From positions 310,001 to 374,000 of the forward strand of contig NZ_JACGWV010000002.1 of NCBI RefSeq assembly GCF_014137995.1: a stretch of 64,000 nt of DNA. The letters are read 5' to 3'. Source of the DNA: Promicromonospora sukumoe. GTDB lineage: Bacteria > Actinomycetota > Actinomycetes > Actinomycetales > Cellulomonadaceae. Below are positions 8,774 through 16,970 of the stretch, one piece after another. Numbering within the stretch: the first letter of the stretch is position 1; each line of letters begins with the position of its first letter. A program made the position numbers and the translations under genes. The notes beneath the pieces are model-generated. The model searched no databases. It was not told the DNA's origin and was given only the letters and a program-made list of their open reading frames with translations.

Positions 8774-8823
8774 GCGTTTTCCGGCTCAGCGTTTTCAGGC
8801 TGAGCGGTTCCGGCTGACCTCGC

Positions 8824-10455
8824 TCAGGGGCGCGGCTCCACGCCCGACTTGAGCAGCCCGTACACGTAGGCCTCCGTCACGGCCTCCCACGCGGCCTCGA
8901 CCACGTTGGGGCCGACGCCGACCGTCGACCACGACCGCTCGCCGTCGCTGGTCTCGGTGAGCACCCGCGTGATCGCGTCCGTACCGAGCTCGGTGTCGAG
9001 GATGCGTACCTTGAAGTCGATGAGCTCGAACCGGGCGAGCTCCGGGTAGACCCGGGACAGCGCGCTGCGCAGCGCCTGGTCCAGGGCGTTGACCGGGCCG
9101 TTGCCCTCCCCGGTCGTCACGTGCCGCTCGCCGCCCGCTCGGATCTTGACGGTCGCCTCCGCCACGGCCGCGGCGTCGGGCGCGTGGACCGACGGCGGCG
9201 CGGACCCCGCCGGGACGGTCTCCACGATGGCTCGCCACGACTCGACGGTGAAGAAGTCGGGCCGCTGGCCCAGCTCGGACCGCAGCAGCAGCTCGAAGGA
9301 CGCGTCGGCGGCCTCGAAGGTGTAGCCGGCGGCCTCGTCCTCCTTCACGCGGTTGGTGACCCGGGAGAGCAGCTCGCCCTGGCCCGCCAGGTCGAAGCCC
9401 AGCTCCCGGCCCTTGAGCTCGATCGAGGCGCGGCCCGCCATGTCGGACACGAGCATCCGCATGTCGTTGCCCACCAGCGTGGGGTCGGTGTGCTGGTACA
9501 TGTCCGGGTCCACGCGGATGGCGCTGGCGTGCAGGCCACCCTTGTGCGCGAAGGCGCTCGCCCCCACGTACGGCTGGCGCGCGAACGGCGAGATGTTGGT
9601 GAGCTCGCTGATGGCGTGCGAGATCCGGGCGGCCTCCCGCAGGCCGCCGTCGGCCAGGAGGGTCATGCCGGCCTTCAGCTCCAGGTTCGCCACGACCGTG
9701 ACCAGGTCGGCGTTGCCGGTGCGCTCGCCGTAGCCGTTGACCGTGCCCTGCACGTGCGTGGCGCCCGCCTCGACGGCGGCGAGCGAGTTCGCGACGGCGC
9801 AGCCGGTGTCGTTGTGCGCGTGCACGCCGAGGAGCTGCTCCGGCCCGACGTCGGTCCGGGCGCGCAGCTCGCCGACGATCTCGCCGACCCAGGTCGGCAG
9901 CATGCCGCCGTTGGTGTCGCAGAGCGTGACCACCTCGGCCCCGGCGTCGAACGCGGTGCGGACGGCGCTGGTCGCGTACTCGGCGTCGTAGCGGTAGCCG
10001 TCGAAGAAGTGCTCGGCGTCCAGCACCACGCGGCGCCCCTCGGCGACCAGGAACGAGACGGTGTCGGCGATCATCGCGAGGTTCTCGGTCCGGGTCGTCT
10101 TCAGCGCGCGCTCCACGTGCCGGACGTCGGACTTGGCCACGAGCGTCACCACGGGGGTCGCGGCGTCGAGCAGGGCCCGCACCTGCGGGTCGTCGCCCGC
10201 GCGGACGCCGGCCCGCCGGGTGGCGCCGAACGCCGCGAGCACCGCGTTCTTCAGCGTGAGCTCCGTGGCGGCGCGGGCGAAGAAGTCGGTGTCCTTGGGA
10301 ACGGCACCCGGCCAGCCGCCCTCGATGTACCCGACGCCGAGCTCGTCGAGCAGTGCTGCGATGGCGAGCTTGTCGGAGACGGAGAGGTTCATACCCTCCT
10401 GCTGCGCGCCGTCACGCAACGTCGTGTCGTACACCTGGAACGAGGCGGTGGTCAT
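8824..10455 (-). CDS. cimA: (R)-citramalate synthase
   Basis: It condenses pyruvate and acetyl-CoA to citramalate, the entry to isoleucine without threonine. The 543-residue protein has the HMGL/isopropylmalate-synthase barrel with DTTLRDGAQQEG near residue 9, the metal-binding VHAHNDTGCAVANS region, and a C-terminal LeuA-type regulatory domain (about 410-525). QQEG in the first motif, the overall length and the VNGYGERTGNADL segment fit the CimA branch rather than LeuA. The ATG at 10455 has GGGAG upstream. An Ile-containing leader peptide and an intrinsic terminator precede it, supporting a role in isoleucine supply. Confidence 0.92.
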   Translation of the reverse strand: MTTASFQVYDTTLRDGAQQEGMNLSVSDKLAIAALLDELGVGYIEGGWPGAVPKDTDFFARAATELTLKNAVLAAFGATRRAGVRAGDDPQVRALLDAATPVVTLVAKSDVRHVERALKTTRTENLAMIADTVSFLVAEGRRVVLDAEHFFDGYRYDAEYATSAVRTAFDAGAEVVTLCDTNGGMLPTWVGEIVGELRARTDVGPEQLLGVHAHNDTGCAVANSLAAVEAGATHVQGTVNGYGERTGNADLVTVVANLELKAGMTLLADGGLREAARISHAISELTNISPFARQPYVGASAFAHKGGLHASAIRVDPDMYQHTDPTLVGNDMRMLVSDMAGRASIELKGRELGFDLAGQGELLSRVTNRVKEDEAAGYTFEAADASFELLLRSELGQRPDFFTVESWRAIVETVPAGSAPPSVHAPDAAAVAEATVKIRAGGERHVTTGEGNGPVNALDQALRSALSRVYPELARFELIDFKVRILDTELGTDAITRVLTETSDGERSWSTVGVGPNVVEAAWEAVTEAYVYGLLKSGVEPRP

Positions 10456-10539
10456 CGATGCTCCCAACGATGTGTCTGGCGATGTGTCCGAGGGCCCGGC
10501 CCGGAGCCGGTCGATCGGGCCAACAAATCTCAGGCCAAC

Positions 10540-10598
10540 AAAAAAAGACCCTCCGGGTGTGGAAGGTCTGCGCGTCCGGTGGGGTGTCGCCGGACGCG
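10540..10598 (-). promoter_or_regulatory. Transcription attenuator of cimA
   Basis: On the minus strand a 9-bp pause-type hairpin (arms 10571-10579 and 10590-10598, CGCGTCCGG/CCGGACGCG) directly follows the leader peptide stop. It is followed by an intrinsic terminator: a 9-bp stem AGACCTTCC/GGAGGGTCT (10546-10569) and a run of seven T. The arrangement of leader ORF, hairpin and terminator is that of ribosome-mediated attenuation. An explicit antiterminator pairing was not resolved by eye. Confidence 0.8.
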
Positions 10599-10655
10599 CT
10601 ACGAAATGATGATCACCTGTCGCAGGGTGGAGCTCGGGGTGAGGCACTCAGTCAT
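10599..10655 (-). CDS. cimA leader peptide
   Basis: An 18-residue ORF, MTECLTPSSTLRQVIIIS, ends with Val and three consecutive Ile codons just before its stop, immediately upstream of a hairpin and terminator. Ile-tRNA shortage would stall the ribosome on the Ile codons. An in-frame ATG at 10664 would give 21 residues. The regulatory codons match the isoleucine end product of the citramalate route. Confidence 0.82.
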   Translation of the reverse strand: MTECLTPSSTLRQVIIIS

Positions 10656-10723
10656 GCGGGTCATAGTGCCACAGCATGATGGCCCGCGGTAGTGGCGTCC
10701 AGATCCCGTGCGCGGCCCGTCCG

Positions 10724-10766
10724 GCAGCCGGTCCGCAGCCGGTCCGCAACCGGTCCGCAACCGGTC
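10724..10766. repeat. 11-bp tandem repeats in the divergent cimA/ebo promoter region
   Basis: About three and a half copies of an 11-bp unit CCGGTCCGCAA/G lie between the cimA leader and the start of the ebo-type cluster. The 11-bp period is close to one helical turn. The region is non-coding on both sides. It could be a regulator binding array or simple slippage; no evidence distinguishes them. Confidence 0.6.
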
Positions 10767-10907
10767 GGGGTACCGTCTCCTGTCGGACGTTCCCTTGTCA
10801 GACCATGTCGGAAATCTCTCTTCAACCGACGATCTCAGAACTTTTGTTTGCCAATCGCCATAAGTGGGACTAGCGTGCTCGCGACGACGTCGTCGGACTG
10901 GGGAGCG

Positions 10908-12125
10908 ATGATGCACCACGCCTCTGCACGCCACCAACCCTCTGAACGGACCGGTATCTGGTTCGTCGGAGCTCGCGGCTCCGTGGCCAGCACGGCCACG
11001 CTGGGCCTCGCGGCCATCGCGGAGGGCCAGTCACCACCGACAGGCTGCGTGACCGCGCGTGAGCCGTTCGCCTCGGCGGGCCTCCCGGCGTTCGCCGACC
11101 TCGTCGTCGGCGGGCACGACATCTCCGCCGTCACCATGACCAAGCGCGCGGAGTGCCTGGTCGAGACCGGCATGATCGGGCCGCGCCTGCTCGCCGCCAC
11201 GCACGACGCCCTCGAACGGGCGGACGCCGAGGTGCGCCCCGGCTACGACCCGCGCACGGCTCACCTCCAGGACGGACAGGAGCCCGAGTCCCAGCAGGCG
11301 GTCGCCGAACGGCTCGCCGCCGACATCGCGTCGTTCCAGGAACGGCACGAGCTCGCGCGGGTCGTCGTCGTCGACCTGTCCTCGACCGAGCCGCCCGTCG
11401 ACCCGGTACCCGAGCACGACGACGTCGACGCGCTGCTCGGCGCGCTCGCCGACCCGGCGCGCGCGGTGCTGCCGGCGTCCTCGGTCTCGGCGTACGCGGC
11501 GATCCTTGCCGGAGCCGCGTACGCCGCGTTCACGCCGTCGGCGGGCATGAACCTGCCCGCGCTGACCCGGCTCGCCCGCGACCGCGGCATCCCGGTCGCG
11601 GGACAGGACGGCAAGACCGGGCAGACGTGGCTGCGCACCGTGCTCGCGCCCGCGTTCGCGGCACGCGGGCTGAAGGTGCTGTCGTGGGCCGGTACCAACC
11701 TGCTCGGCGGCGGCGACGGCGCCACCCTCGCCGACCCGGACGCCGTGCGCAGCAAGCTCGCCAGCAAGAACCGCGGGCTGACGGCGCTGACCGGCAGCGA
11801 CACCACTCCCCTGCACATCGACAACGTGCCCGACCTGGGCGACACGAAGGTGGCCTGGGACCACGTGCACGTCGAGGGCTTCCTCGGGTCGCGGCTGACG
11901 CTGCAGACCACGTGGAGCGCGCACGACTCGATGCTCGCCGCGCCGCTCGTGCTCGACCTGGCCCGGCTGCTCGCGCTGGCGCACGCCGCCGGGATCAGCG
12001 GGCCCGTGCCGGAGCTGGGCTTCTTCTTCAAGGACCCGTGGGGCTCGGACGTGCACGACGCCGCCGAGCAGGCCCGCGCGGTCGAGGAGTGGGTGCTCGG
12101 CGCCTCGGCGCAGGTCGGCCGATGA
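10908..12125 (+). CDS. Inositol-3-phosphate synthase-like protein, first gene of the ebo-type cluster
   Basis: A 405-residue NAD-dependent cyclase relative. The N-terminal dinucleotide motif is FVGARGSVAST (about residue 20). The MIPS-type catalytic region runs from PSAGMNLPAL through GQDGKTGQTWLRT and WAGTNLLGGGDG to VRSKLASKN and HVEGFLGSRLTLQTTW. It lies exactly where ebo clusters carry EboD, a dehydroquinate-synthase-like sugar-phosphate cyclase; both families form a ring from a phosphosugar using bound NAD. The ATG at 10908 or the adjacent ATG at 10911 follows GGGGAG at 10900-10905. Its stop overlaps the next start. The substrate is unknown; a housekeeping inositol role is possible but the operon argues for a pathway-specific one. 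Confidence 0.82.
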   Translation: MMHHASARHQPSERTGIWFVGARGSVASTATLGLAAIAEGQSPPTGCVTAREPFASAGLPAFADLVVGGHDISAVTMTKRAECLVETGMIGPRLLAATHDALERADAEVRPGYDPRTAHLQDGQEPESQQAVAERLAADIASFQERHELARVVVVDLSSTEPPVDPVPEHDDVDALLGALADPARAVLPASSVSAYAAILAGAAYAAFTPSAGMNLPALTRLARDRGIPVAGQDGKTGQTWLRTVLAPAFAARGLKVLSWAGTNLLGGGDGATLADPDAVRSKLASKNRGLTALTGSDTTPLHIDNVPDLGDTKVAWDHVHVEGFLGSRLTLQTTWSAHDSMLAAPLVLDLARLLALAHAAGISGPVPELGFFFKDPWGSDVHDAAEQARAVEEWVLGASAQVGR

Positions 12126-13135
12126 CGCCCCGGCCGGCGAACGTCCGGCAGCGGGCACAGCCGCCCGGCCTCGCGGACCTCGCCGAGCTCATCCGGGCCC
12201 CCGCCGCGCTCAGCGTCGTGGGCGACACCCTGGCCGGGCTGGCCGCCGCGCGCGCGGGCACGGCGGTCCCGTTCCGGGCCCGCCACCTGCTGCTGCCCGT
12301 CGCGTCCGCGTGCCTCTACCTGGGCGGCATGGCGCTGAACGACTACGGGGACCGGCACGTCGACGCCGTCGAGCGGCCCGAGCGCCCCATCCCCTCCGGT
12401 CGGGTGACGCCGCGGACGGCTCTCGCCGTCGGCGCGACGCTCACCGCGGGCGGTGTGGCCGCCGCGGGCCTCGCGGGCGGTCGCCGCGCGGTCGCCGTCG
12501 CGCTGCCGCTCGCCGCCTGCGTCTGGACCTACGACCTGGTCGCCAAGGACCGTGCCTCCGGGCCGTTCGTCATGGCGGCGTGCCGCGGGCTGGACGTGCT
12601 GCTCGGCGCCACGCCCGGGCGGATGCGGTCGGCGCTGCCGGCCGCCGCGGGCCTGACCGCGCACACGCTGGGCGTCACCGTGCTCTCGCGCGGCGAGGTG
12701 CACGGCACGACGCCGGAGGTCGCGGGGGTCGTCGCCGCCGGGACGGTCGCGGGCGCCGTCGCGGTGGCCGCCACGGTCCCGACCGCCACTCGGGTCGCTG
12801 CTCTCGCCGGCGCTCCCGCCAGCACTCCCGCCAGCACTCTCAGCGTCGCCCGGACCGTCTCCGTTGCCGCTCGCTGGACCACGGTCGCCGCCGCGGCCGC
12901 CTACGCGGCGGCCGTGCTCCCGGGCCAGGTCCGCGCGGCGGCCCGGCCCACGGCCGCCAACGCCCGGACCGCCACCCGGTCCGGCATCCAGGCGATGGTC
13001 CCGCTGCAGGCCGCGTGGGCGGCCCGTTCCGGGAGCCTGGGCACGGTGGTGGTCCTGGCGGGCGTCGCCGCCGTCGGCCAGGGCCTGCGCCTGCTGGGCC
13101 GCGCACGCGGCCGGGCCGGGGTGAGCATCACGTGA
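12122..13135 (+). CDS. eboC: EboC-like UbiA-superfamily prenyltransferase
   Basis: A 337-residue integral membrane protein with about eight hydrophobic segments. The first UbiA Asp-rich motif is present (NDYGDRHVDAVERPERPIPSGR region, about residues 74-95). The second is the EboC-like form YDLVAKDRASGP followed by CRGLDVLLG, rather than a classic DxxxD. It starts by ATGA overlap with the cyclase gene and its stop overlaps the next GTG. It would transfer an isoprenoid, probably to the cyclised product. The segment near residue 235 carries Pro-Ala-Ser-Thr repeats, and the C-terminal third is unusually Ala/Thr/Arg-rich. Confidence 0.85.
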   Translation: MTPRPANVRQRAQPPGLADLAELIRAPAALSVVGDTLAGLAAARAGTAVPFRARHLLLPVASACLYLGGMALNDYGDRHVDAVERPERPIPSGRVTPRTALAVGATLTAGGVAAAGLAGGRRAVAVALPLAACVWTYDLVAKDRASGPFVMAACRGLDVLLGATPGRMRSALPAAAGLTAHTLGVTVLSRGEVHGTTPEVAGVVAAGTVAGAVAVAATVPTATRVAALAGAPASTPASTLSVARTVSVAARWTTVAAAAAYAAAVLPGQVRAAARPTAANARTATRSGIQAMVPLQAAWAARSGSLGTVVVLAGVAAVGQGLRLLGRARGRAGVSIT

Positions 13136-14040
13136 GACCCCCCTTCCTGCTCGGCTACGGCACCAACGGCTTCGGGGACCATCCCCTGCACGCGGCCCTC
13201 GACGTGCTCGACGACGTCGGGTACGACGCCGTCGCGTTCACGCTCGGCTTCCCGCACCTGGACCCGTTCGCGCCGCTGGCCGGCGACGACGTCACGGCCC
13301 TGCGCGCCCACCTCGGGCGGATGCGCGGGGGCAGGGGCGGCGCCGCCGTCGTCGAGACCGGCACGCGGTACCTGCTCGACCCGCTGCACAAGCACCGGCC
13401 CACGCTCGTGGACCGGGACGCGACGCTGCGCATGCGGTACCTGGAGCGCGCCGTCGAGATCGCGGCCGACCTCGACGCGCGGTGCGTCTCGTTCTTCTCC
13501 GGCATCCTGCCCGACGACGCGAGCGCCGCCGACGGCTGGGCCCGCCTGCGCGGCCGCGTCGGCGCCCTGGTCGAGTTCGCCGGCGAGCGCGGGGTGCGGC
13601 TGGCGCTGGAACCCGAGCCGGGCATGCACGTCGAGACGGTCGACGACGCGCTGCGGCTCCTGGGCGACCTGGGCACGCCGCCGGAGCTGGGGATCACCGT
13701 CGACGTCGGGCACTGCCTCGTGGTGGAGCCCGGCGGCGTCGAGGGGGCGCTGCGTGCCGCGGCGCCCCACCTGAGCAACGTGCAGCTCGACGACATGCCG
13801 AGCACCCACCACGAGCACCGCCCGTTCGGCGAGGGGGACCTCGACCTGCCGCTCGTGCTGGCGACGCTCGCCGACATCGGCTACTCGGGGGTCGCCGCCG
13901 TCGAGCTGCCCCGCCACTCCCACGACGCGCCCCGGCTCGCCCGCGACAGCCGGGCGGCCCTGCTGCGTGCGTGGGCGGACGTCACCGGCACCGACTTGAC
14001 CCACACCGGCTCGACCAGCAGCGAAGGGGTTCTGTCATGA
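13132..14040 (+). CDS. Sugar phosphate isomerase/epimerase (xylose isomerase-like TIM barrel)
   Basis: A 302-residue TIM-barrel enzyme. Likely metal ligands are the Glu in VVETGTR, the Glu residues in ALEPEPG, the Asp and His in VDVGHC, and the Glu in VELPRHSHD. The GTG start at 13132 overlaps the upstream stop and its own stop overlaps the eboA start, so it belongs to the same translational chain. A second TIM barrel (EboE) is encoded downstream, so the cluster has two. Substrate unknown. Confidence 0.83.
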   Translation: MRPPFLLGYGTNGFGDHPLHAALDVLDDVGYDAVAFTLGFPHLDPFAPLAGDDVTALRAHLGRMRGGRGGAAVVETGTRYLLDPLHKHRPTLVDRDATLRMRYLERAVEIAADLDARCVSFFSGILPDDASAADGWARLRGRVGALVEFAGERGVRLALEPEPGMHVETVDDALRLLGDLGTPPELGITVDVGHCLVVEPGGVEGALRAAAPHLSNVQLDDMPSTHHEHRPFGEGDLDLPLVLATLADIGYSGVAAVELPRHSHDAPRLARDSRAALLRAWADVTGTDLTHTGSTSSEGVLS

Positions 14041-14732
14041 CCGTCACCACATGCATACCCGCGGGCACGCCCGGCGCCACCTGGCTCAACGAGGCGCTCG
14101 CCGGGGTCGCGCGCGATCCCGACAGCGTGACCCGCGCGTTCGCGTTCGCGGCCCGGAAGGTGGGGCGCGCGCCGCTGCGCCCGGACAGCGACCCGGGCGG
14201 CGTCGTGCACGGGACGGTGGACGACGCCGCCCGGGCCGCGCTCGTCGTCGGGCTGGCGGACGCCGTGGGCGTGGGCATGGGCGGGGCCACCGCCGTCGGC
14301 GTCGACACGGACCGCGACTACGCGGACCGCCTGGTGCTCCTGTACCGGCAGGGCGACGGCGCCGAGCGGCGCGGCGTGCTGCGCGGGCTCGACGCGCTGA
14401 CGGAACGGGGCGACCTCGGCCCGGCCAGCGACCCCGCCGTCCCCGTGACCGCGGGCCTCGACCTGGCCGCCGACGCGCTACGAGCCAACGACCCCAGCCT
14501 GGTCGCGGCCGCCGTCGGCCCGTTCGGGGCGCGGTACCTCGACCAGCACACCTGGCGGCACGCGATCCTGAAGCTCGTCTTCCAGGGCGTGAGCCTGGAG
14601 GCGGCGAGCGGCCTGGACCGGCGGGCCGACGACGAGCTGTCGCGCATGGCCCGCGACTTCGCGGCGGAGCGCCGGGCGGCCGGCCGGTCCGTGCCCGACG
14701 ACCTCGACCGGCTCACGCACCCGCGCCCCTGA
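14037..14732 (+). CDS. eboA: EboA family protein
   Basis: A 231-residue protein with the hallmarks of EboA: AFAFAARKVGR near residue 36, LVLLYRQG near 105, LRANDPSLVAAAVGPFGARYLDQHTWRHAIL around 150-180 (quoted here only as landmarks), then KLVFQGVSLE, LDRRADDELSRMARDFAAER and AGRSVPDDL. No catalytic function is established for the family, which is predicted helical. The ATG overlaps the upstream stop. It is the marker gene that identifies this cluster as ebo-like. Confidence 0.87.
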   Translation: MTVTTCIPAGTPGATWLNEALAGVARDPDSVTRAFAFAARKVGRAPLRPDSDPGGVVHGTVDDAARAALVVGLADAVGVGMGGATAVGVDTDRDYADRLVLLYRQGDGAERRGVLRGLDALTERGDLGPASDPAVPVTAGLDLAADALRANDPSLVAAAVGPFGARYLDQHTWRHAILKLVFQGVSLEAASGLDRRADDELSRMARDFAAERRAAGRSVPDDLDRLTHPRP

Positions 14733-14797
14733 AACCGCGCTAACGAACCCGCGCCGATGAACACCGGCACCAGCACCAACAGCACGAAGGAGTGACG

Positions 14798-15676
14798 TTG
14801 CGCATCCTCGACCCGCACATCCACATGACGAGCCGCACCACCGACGACTACGAGGCGCTCTACGCCGCGGGCGTGCGCGTCGTCGTCGAGCCGGCGTTCT
14901 GGCTGGGGCAGCCGCGCACCAGCGTGGGCTCGTTCACCGACTACTTCGACTCCCTGGTGGGCTGGGAGCGGTTCCGGGCGGCCCAGTTCGGCGTCCGGCA
15001 CCACGCGACGATCGCCCTGAACCCCAAGGAGGCGAACGACCCGCGCTGCCGCGAGGTGCTCGCCGAGGTGCCGCGCTACCTGCTCAAGGACGGCGTCGTG
15101 GCCGTGGGCGAGGTGGGGTACGACTCGATGACGCCCGAGGAGGACGAGGTGTTCGCCGCCCAGCTCCAGATGGCCGACGAGGCGGAGCTGCCCGTCCTGG
15201 TGCACACCCCGCACCGCGACAAGCTCGCGGGCACGCACCGCACGCTCGACGTCGTCCGCGAGTCCGGGCTGGCGCCGGAGCGGGTGCTCGTGGACCACCT
15301 CAACGAGACCAACGTGGCCCTGGTGCGCGACGCCGGCGCCTGGGCCGGGTTCTCGATCTACCCCGACACCAAGATGGACGAGCACCGCATGGTCGCGCTG
15401 CTGCAGGAGTACGGGACCGAACGGATGATCGTGAACTCCGCCGCGGACTGGGGCCGCTCCGACCCGCTCAAGACAGTACGGACCGCCGAGGCGATGCTGG
15501 CCGCCGGCTTCACGGACGACGACGTCGACCAGGTGCTGTGGCGCAACCCCGTCGCGTTCTACGGGCAGTCCGGCAACCTCGTGCTCGACCCGGTCCCCGG
15601 GTTCAGCGCGGACGAGCCGCCGGCGCCGGGCGTGGAGTTCGAGGGTTCGTCCGTGCTGCGCGGCGCGCGGGCCTGA
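14798..15676 (+). CDS. eboB: EboB-like TatD-family metal-dependent hydrolase
   Basis: A 292-residue TIM-barrel hydrolase. The N-terminal metal motif DPHIHM is at residues 5-10, followed by the EboB-typical SRTTDDYEAL and VVEPAFWLGQPRTS. GEVGYDSM supplies the central Glu, VHTPHRDK and VDHLNE the middle His ligands, and NSAADWG the late Asp. TTG at 14798 is preferred because GAAGGAG ends at 14792 and homologues begin at RI(L/F)DPHIHM; GTG 14792 overlaps that site. There is a 65-bp gap after eboA. Confidence 0.87.
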   Translation: MRILDPHIHMTSRTTDDYEALYAAGVRVVVEPAFWLGQPRTSVGSFTDYFDSLVGWERFRAAQFGVRHHATIALNPKEANDPRCREVLAEVPRYLLKDGVVAVGEVGYDSMTPEEDEVFAAQLQMADEAELPVLVHTPHRDKLAGTHRTLDVVRESGLAPERVLVDHLNETNVALVRDAGAWAGFSIYPDTKMDEHRMVALLQEYGTERMIVNSAADWGRSDPLKTVRTAEAMLAAGFTDDDVDQVLWRNPVAFYGQSGNLVLDPVPGFSADEPPAPGVEFEGSSVLRGARA

Positions 15677-15704
15677 TGGGACCTGGGACGGGACCGGACA
15701 AGGG

Positions 15705-16970
15705 ATGACTCAGATGCTGCTCTCCTACTGCACCAACGTGCACCCCGCCGAGGACCTCGACGGCGTGATCGACCAGCTCGCCCGGTACGCCGGGCCGGTG
15801 CGCGAGGCGGCCGGCCTCGACACCCTCGGCGTCGGGCTGTGGCTGCCCGCCGAGCTGGCGCACCGCCTGGACGCGTCCGCGGCGGACCGCGAGCGCCTGC
15901 GCGCGGCGCTCGCCGAGCACCGGCTCCAGGTGCACACGCTGAACGCCTTCCCGTACGGCGGCTTCCACCGCGAGGTCGTCAAGCTGGCGGTCTACTCCCC
16001 CACGTGGGCGGAGCGGGCCCGGCTGGAGTACGTGCTCGCGTGCGCGCGGGTGCTGGCCGACCTGCTGCCCGAGGGCACCGACGGGTCGATCTCCACCCTG
16101 CCGCTGGCGTGGCGCGCGCCCTGGACCCGCGCCGACGACGACGAGGCCACGCGGGCCTTCGCCACGCTGTCCGCCGAGCTGCGCGAGCTGCGGCGGCGCA
16201 CCGGCCGGACCGTGCGGGTCGCCGTCGAGCCGGAGCCCGGCTGCGTGCTCGACACGGTCGAGGACGTCGTCGCGTGGCTCGCCCCCCGGACCGGCCCCGA
16301 GTACCCCGAGGACCGGCGGATCGACCCGGAGCACGTGGGCGTCTGCCTGGACACCTGCCACCTCGCAGTCTCGTTCGCAGACCCCGCGGGCGCCGTCCGC
16401 AGGATCACGGACGCGGGCCTGCGGGTGGTCAAGGTGCAGGCGTCCGCGGCGCTGGAGGTCGCGGACCCGTCCGCGCCGGGTGCGCGGGACGCCGTCGGGC
16501 GGTTCGTGGAGCAGCGGTACCTGCACCAGGTGCGCGAGCTCACGGCGTCGGGCGACGTGCTGGCCTCCGACGACCTGCCCGTGGCGCTCGGGGACGAGGC
16601 CCGGCGGCCCGGCCTGCCGGGCGAGGGCCCCTGGCGCGTGCACTTCCACGTGCCGCTGCACCATGAGCCCGCGGCCCCGCTGGCCGCGACCACCGACGTG
16701 CTGCGCGACGCCGTCGCGGCGGTGCGCGCGGCGCCGCACGGCACCGACGCGCACCTCGACGTCGAGACGTACACGTGGTCGGTGCTGCCGCCCGGCGCGC
16801 TGCCCAACGGAACTGGCGAGCTCGTCGCGGGGATCGCCGCCGAGCTGCGCTGGGCCTCCGAGCACCTGCTGAGCGCTGCGCCTGCCGCCGCTACCGCCGC
16901 CGCCGATGCTGCCACCGCCACAAGCGCTGCCACAACCGCTGCAACCGCTGCCGAGGGAGTCACCGCATGA
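15705..16970 (+). CDS. eboE: EboE-like metabolite-traffic protein
   Basis: A 421-residue xylose-isomerase-like TIM barrel. Landmarks are LLSYCTNVHPAEDL at the N-terminus, NAFPYGGFHREVVK (around residue 78), VEPEPGC, VCLDTCHLAVSFADP and VETYTWSVLP. These match the EboE family. The last 35 residues are a tandem Ala/Thr-rich tail with no homologue-like features. The start at 15705 follows eboB by 28 bp; an ATG at 15714 is an alternative. The stop overlaps the next ATG. Confidence 0.87.
   Translation: MTQMLLSYCTNVHPAEDLDGVIDQLARYAGPVREAAGLDTLGVGLWLPAELAHRLDASAADRERLRAALAEHRLQVHTLNAFPYGGFHREVVKLAVYSPTWAERARLEYVLACARVLADLLPEGTDGSISTLPLAWRAPWTRADDDEATRAFATLSAELRELRRRTGRTVRVAVEPEPGCVLDTVEDVVAWLAPRTGPEYPEDRRIDPEHVGVCLDTCHLAVSFADPAGAVRRITDAGLRVVKVQASAALEVADPSAPGARDAVGRFVEQRYLHQVRELTASGDVLASDDLPVALGDEARRPGLPGEGPWRVHFHVPLHHEPAAPLAATTDVLRDAVAAVRAAPHGTDAHLDVETYTWSVLPPGALPNGTGELVAGIAAELRWASEHLLSAAPAAATAAADAATATSAATTAATAAEGVTA

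Noticed and set aside
8824..10455. 2-isopropylmalate synthase (leuA)
   Set aside because: The QQEG-type first motif, overall layout and an Ile-only leader peptide fit citramalate synthase.
10692..10907. Upstream extension of the inositol-phosphate-synthase-like gene
   Set aside because: The added residues come from non-coding 11-bp repeats; GGGGAG and ATG 10908 give a normal start just before the dinucleotide motif.
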